NCBI GenBank assembly: GCA_019454045.1
Contig: SKCR01038872.1
Location: 1 to 64,000 of the forward strand
Length of the DNA stretch: 64,000 nucleotides
Direction of reading: 5' to 3'
DNA from: Zanthoxylum bungeanum
Taxonomy: Eukaryota; Streptophyta; Magnoliopsida; Sapindales; Rutaceae
The notes under the pieces were generated by a model. The model saw nothing but the letters and a program-made list of their open reading frames with translations. It was not told where the DNA came from and made no database searches. A program made the position numbers and the translations under genes. The stretch's first letter is position 1. Each line of letters opens with the position of its first letter. Of this stretch, positions 59,300 to 64,000 are shown piece after piece.

Positions 59300-62200
59300 T
59301 TAATCAAAAGTATTAGTTGGACTAATATTTTATGTTGTTTTAAATATATATATAGTTGGACTATATACAAACTCATTCGATATATAGTTGATGTTATAAT
59401 TGGATTATAGTAATCAATATAATTGAATTAAAATTATAGTTGATTAAATAATTGGATTATTGTAATCATTATAATGAATAGTACCTTATTAAATTGATTA
59501 ATAGTTGGACTATTGAAATCAAGAAAGAATTGAAAAGTTGGATATTTAAAATATATAATCCTTGGATTAAATGTTTTAAATGATTTAATTTTCATTGGGA
59601 ATTAATAATAGGTTACTTTATTGGATAAAATAACTTGTTATATCTAAGCCCATAATTAAGCAAATAGTAGAGCATAAAATCTTTGGAAGATTTATGTGAT
59701 GATGACTTTAGTGCTTAATTTAATATACTTGACAATAAATCTATCTTTAGATTTAAAAGGTATTAAAATTGCAATTAATAATTCTTGGAGAATTAATTGA
59801 CTATTCTAGTGGAGAAAAGTCAAAGTTTGCAATTGGGCAAGTTGCACAAGGTGCACATCATTTCGATATTCTAAAACCTAAGGCTTGGCCAAAGGTTTGT
59901 GAAATATTGAAAAGATAATTGACATATCCCAAAGTGACTACCATTTGGATATGGAAGACACGAAGGAATTAAAGAAAGGGCGAGGCTCTAACCTTAAAAT
60001 ATTTGTCAAAGTTATGTTCACTACTAGTATTGAAATTGGATTTTAAATACTTAGTGTGGTACATAAAATATATGTATTGATGTTCAGAATCCGCTATGAG
60101 CAGGATACTGACTTCAAGCCGAGATTTCTCGCTGCAAATCGGAAACGGGACGAAAGTCGCTGTTTCGACCGTAGATACCTAAGTTTAGGAACTACCCTTT
60201 GGGTATGTACTTAAATTAGGAACTGTTATAATGTAACTAGTTTGACTAGAGACATTATCTCTATATCAGTGTTTAATCCGTTGCGGATAAACCTTTATAT
60301 TCTAGAACACTAAAGTGTTTTATTATATAAAGATGATACTGAGATAAACACATTAGATGTGAAAACAGATGTGGCATCACGTTATGGTTATGTGTTTCTT
60401 TTGAAGAACACAGATCGGAAACTTTTGAAGTTTCGACATGAAGTAAATAAACAGATCGGGTATAGTATTATTCCGCCACGATAAGACCGTAATGGAAAAT
60501 ACTTAGGCAGTAAGTTTCATACGTACATGAAAGAGTACGGTATTCTTTCAAATGAGGACTCCTCCCCGAGACACGTCAGTTAGACTGTGTGTCTGAACTA
60601 AAAACCGAATATTGTTTCCTTCAATAGGATATGTATTAACAGTGCAAAACTTATTTAGAATAAGGTTCCATATAAATCTGTTTGACAGATGTCATATAGG
60701 ATATGAACAGGGAAGAAACGAGGTTTCTCATTCCTGATGATTTGGGTATGCCAGGCATAACGTTTGGATGATACCAAACTAAGGACCCAAATTGGACAAG
60801 TGCCAATATAGGTTATCCTAAGGGAAACCATAAGTATAGTACTTATAAATCTCACATGAGAACAATGTGATTGTTGCTCACCATGCAGTTTTTCCTGAGA
60901 GGAATACCGATATGCAGTGGTCAGTGGGAGGATAGTGATACTCGATGAAAATCGGAGTAATACTGTTCAAGGCACGAAGTCCTTAATGGAACACAAATAG
61001 TTCATCTATGATGAATCTATACCATTAATCTTCAAATACACAAGAAACTAGTAGATCGGATAGAGTCAGAAAACAACCTAGGGTATGGGTTTCTGATCTA
61101 ACCTCATAAAGATGTCAATCTTATGAAGGTATATCCACCGACTACGTTTTGAGGAAGTGATACGAGGTATCGACTCCCTATTATGGCAAAGTGCCATGAG
61201 TCCGAAATGGATTCCATGTATAACAACTATTTTGGATACTAGTTGTTGTACCACAAGGCATTGTGCCTATTGGTACATTAAATGTCTTCAAGGAAGACAT
61301 AAATGGAAGGCAACATACCAACGTACAAAGCTGGGCTTTTGACGGAAAGGTATCGTTATCAACATTGTGTTAATAACGATTCAACCTTTTACCTGTTGCC
61401 ATGGTAAATCCATTTTGAAGATGCTTATTGATAACTGCGTATTTCATTTATGAAATGTGTCAGTTATAGATCAAAATCGCTTTCCTGAAAAGGAAACCTT
61501 TTGGAGAATGTTTATAACATTCTGACGATTTTGTATAACCGAAAAACAAGGTTTGCGGGTTATTCGATCCATGTTTGGATTAATGCAAGCATAAGGTTCT
61601 TGGAACTGTCGTTTTGAAATAATCATAATGGTTTATGATTTGACTCAAAACGAAATAATTCTTGTGTATATAAGGAGGTTAGTGGGAGAGCGCACTGACA
61701 GTTAAATTCCCATATAGCAATTGATGAAAGCTTGGCTTTCAATAGAAATTCTCCGTAGAATTCTGGGGAGTAACAACCTTTATTCGAGGAATAAAGATCT
61801 ACTGGGATAGATTTGGAGTTGGTTAACACTCTCTGGGAAATTGTACATTTAAAATGTACTTGTATTGGTGTCTCATACGCTTCGAGCATATGGAGTCACG
61901 ATCAGGTCAATCCAAGTGATAGTCACTGGATTGAAGTTAAGAACATCTGTTAGTATCTCAGAGAACTAAAGATGCTATCTTAAACTATGGAGAAGGAGAA
62001 CTTGAAGTGACTGGGATCACTGCTGCAAGTTTCCAAACAATTAAATACTACGTACTATAAAAGTTTGAACACTGGGACAGTGAGCTGGAAATCTTCCGAG
62101 CAAGATAACTGTTGCCGAATAAACAACAATTGCGGATTATTGCTGCAGCTGAGGCAGCAAAAGAAGCCATTTGAGAATCGAAAATAATCTAATTAGATTA

Positions 62201-62440
62201 GATATAGTTCTGTTAGCAGCTGAGCTAGGCGTCAGCACAGGCTAAGGAATTGAAGGTCTCATCGACGATCCAGATATATACTTCTATATCATCTGATTCG
62301 TTCGGATCACACATCGTGGCGATGTGATGATCGTATAAATCGCGTCAGACGATTATCAAACAAATCCGCTGATGAAAACCTTTCCTTAGTAATTTGAGCG
62401 AACCGTACATAGTTCGGGTGTAGGACACTTGAGTGACTGA
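59300..62440 (+). pseudogene. Ruined gag-pol of element A
   Basis: Same order as B and closest to it. The zinc-knuckle region (59921-59955) has the same deletion as B. About 350 bp of integrase present in B are missing at about 60366. RT and RNase H DNA is recognisable (61150-62400) but without long frames. The 3' end stops at GAGTGACTG near 62438, where a deletion has removed the polypurine tract. Confidence 0.85.
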
Positions 62441-62455
62441 ATATGATATGAGAGG

Positions 62456-64000
62456 TCTCATCATTTGTGATTAGATCACCATAGATATATAAATGAAGAG
62501 AGGTCCCTATGATTAGTACCTGGATTGAGAATGATATGAGACAGTATCAATCCCCGAGGGATTAATCATTAAATATCCCTAGCCAGAGTATTATCGAGAC
62601 TGGACATCGATAATGCGGAATAGGCTAGTATTGCACTTGTGTGCGTTGTGAGGGCACAACGGCATAGTTCTCATATATATAAGTATCGGATACTTATGCA
62701 AGTGCGATAGGAGGTCGTGTTTCACCGATAGTACGGGAAACAGCTTCGCTCTGGATAGACCCCTCGGAATCCTATTGGTATTATGACTATGTGTCTATGG
62801 GAGGCCGAAATCAAGGTAGGTGTGTATAGTCTTAACCTGAGACTTACATCGCTAATACTTACGATAATCGATAGACTTGGTCTTGGTGGTACAGGGCTTT
62901 AACCGGTTCTGCGTACACCACTTCTGGGTTTATCAAAGAGTCGTAGTGTATTGGGTGTGATGTCGAGACGGAAGTATCACTTCACTCATAGTGGAGATGA
63001 TGTCACGCAGGATACGGTACTAGTGCTCTTGAGTGATACGCATCCAATCGGGATATTGTGACCAGGTCATGAATATCCGATTATAGAGACTATGTTACCA
63101 GACATCCGATATGTGTTTCGGACGGGACAGACACTTATCCATCCCCAGCCCTAGCACGTGACTATCCGATACTGGGCCGATATACACAATACAATGGTAT
63201 ACTACGCTTGATACAGATCTTAATATTCTTAAATGAATATGACCGGAGAATTTGGTAGACTTGGTGCTTTGCTAGGAGTCGACCTTGTCTCGTAAATCGG
63301 TAGAACGTAGTACTTGGTACGTACGTGATTCGGATACACCGACGACCGTATTTACTGCCAACGTATCCGGAGATCTCATGGGTCGCTTCCCGATAATGCA
63401 CCGATGACGCATAACTCGCACTCATTAATAATCTGGGATTATATAGAAGAAAGAGAAAATTAATCTAGGATTAATTATATAGAAAATATCGTCTAGAGAG
63501 AGATAACGATTAATTTGGAATTAATCGATTAAATTAATATATTCGATATATTAAACGAAATTAGATTTCGACGCGGAATTAAAATTAGATTTTAATTCGG
63601 GCGAACGAATTAATTTAGAATTAATTCGTTAGCGACGTGAATAGTGAATTCGCTAGGCGTAATCATTTAATTACGACGCGATGGAAAAATCGTTAATTTA
63701 GAATTAGCGAACCCGAGCCCGAGTGTGATTGTGAGCGCATTCGTATTTCGAATTCGAGTCCGGCGACGCAAGTCACATCAAGCGTCAAATCAATCGTCAC
63801 ATCAAGCGTCAAATCAAAAGTCACTTTGAGTGATTGATTGATTGATTGATTGATTGATGGATTGATGGATTGACTTGCATCACATCACTTTATTAAAGTG
63901 ACATGTGAATAGTGATGTAAGTAGGTGTAATAGTGATTTAGTGGTTGAGTAATTGATTTACATTTATTTTATTTGATAAATTAAATGGAAAAGGCTTATT
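62456..64000 (+). repeat. 3' LTR of element A, start deleted, runs off the window
   Basis: The LTR match begins at about TCTCATCATTTGTG (62456). The polypurine tract and the first 100 or so LTR bases are replaced by about 17 bases (AATATGATATGAGAGG). It then follows the left LTR closely through the palindrome array (about 63428-63720), U3 repeats and TTGATTGA run to the window end. Confidence 0.9.

Larger units (their letters stand above)
30296..64000 (+). mobile_element. Ty1/copia element A (split by B and C; runs off the window)
   Basis: LTR at 30296-32399, primer site at 32401, leader pieces at 32415-32463, 42423-44051 and 58734-59234, ruined pol to about 62440, then the second LTR to the window end. 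The two LTRs share a subfamily-specific stretch (31795-31957 and 63857-64000) absent from B and C, which pairs them. B and C are nested in its leader. The left TSD should be TAAGG (30291-30295); its mate is outside the window. Confidence 0.92.

Overview
The window is nuclear DNA of a flowering plant, most likely a eudicot, and is almost wholly nested transposable elements. I see no intact host gene. The evidence is Ty1/copia LTR retrotransposons with initiator-tRNA-Met-type primer sites, an En/Spm (CACTA) DNA transposon, and inside it pieces of a split plant nuclear gene with GT/GC-AG introns. I cannot name the species.

Layout. 1-800 is the 3' end of an LTR. 801-2750 is unrecognised. About 2792-9349 is a badly decayed copia-like element ('X') with a putative 3' LTR at 6820-9349. 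9350-9816 holds a Ty3/gypsy integrase relic. 9817-29971 is minus-strand copia element 'E' (decayed pol, two LTRs). Inside its left LTR sits minus-strand element 'D' (10029-20349, TSD CCTAT), which has nearly identical LTRs and almost complete gag, protease, integrase and RT-RNase H reading frames broken by about four small frameshifts. 29972-30295 is a short spacer with a 78-bp minisatellite. From 30296 to beyond the window end is plus-strand copia element 'A'. It is interrupted by a related copy 'B' (32464-42417, TSD GTTTG) and another, 'C' (44057-58728, TSD ATTCT). C in turn carries a 4.8-kb CACTA element (50669-55444, TSD CCT), which has captured exons of the splicing factor AAR2 and of at least one other transcription unit.

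How it works together. D is the only copy with recognisable full-length catalytic domains. A, B, C and E have LTRs, primer sites, polypurine tracts and (B, C) clean TSDs, but their pol regions are wrecked, and some lesions are shared between copies. The simplest reading is a non-autonomous copia group moved in trans by D-like relatives. What all copies keep is non-coding: (i) a run of 7-10 short palindromes, nearly all with 3-nt loops, in the LTR upstream of the TATA box, whose arms differ between families but stay complementary; and (ii) a pre-gag leader block of four TTGGCCAAAGTCAAG-type repeats, a GGATCC, a small hairpin and a polypurine-tract-like AGTGGGAG sequence. The decayed element X keeps a version of the leader block. 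These conserved non-coding parts are the most interesting signal here.

All calls are from reading the sequence; no database search was run. Many one-base indels between LTR pairs suggest that some frameshifts could be assembly errors.
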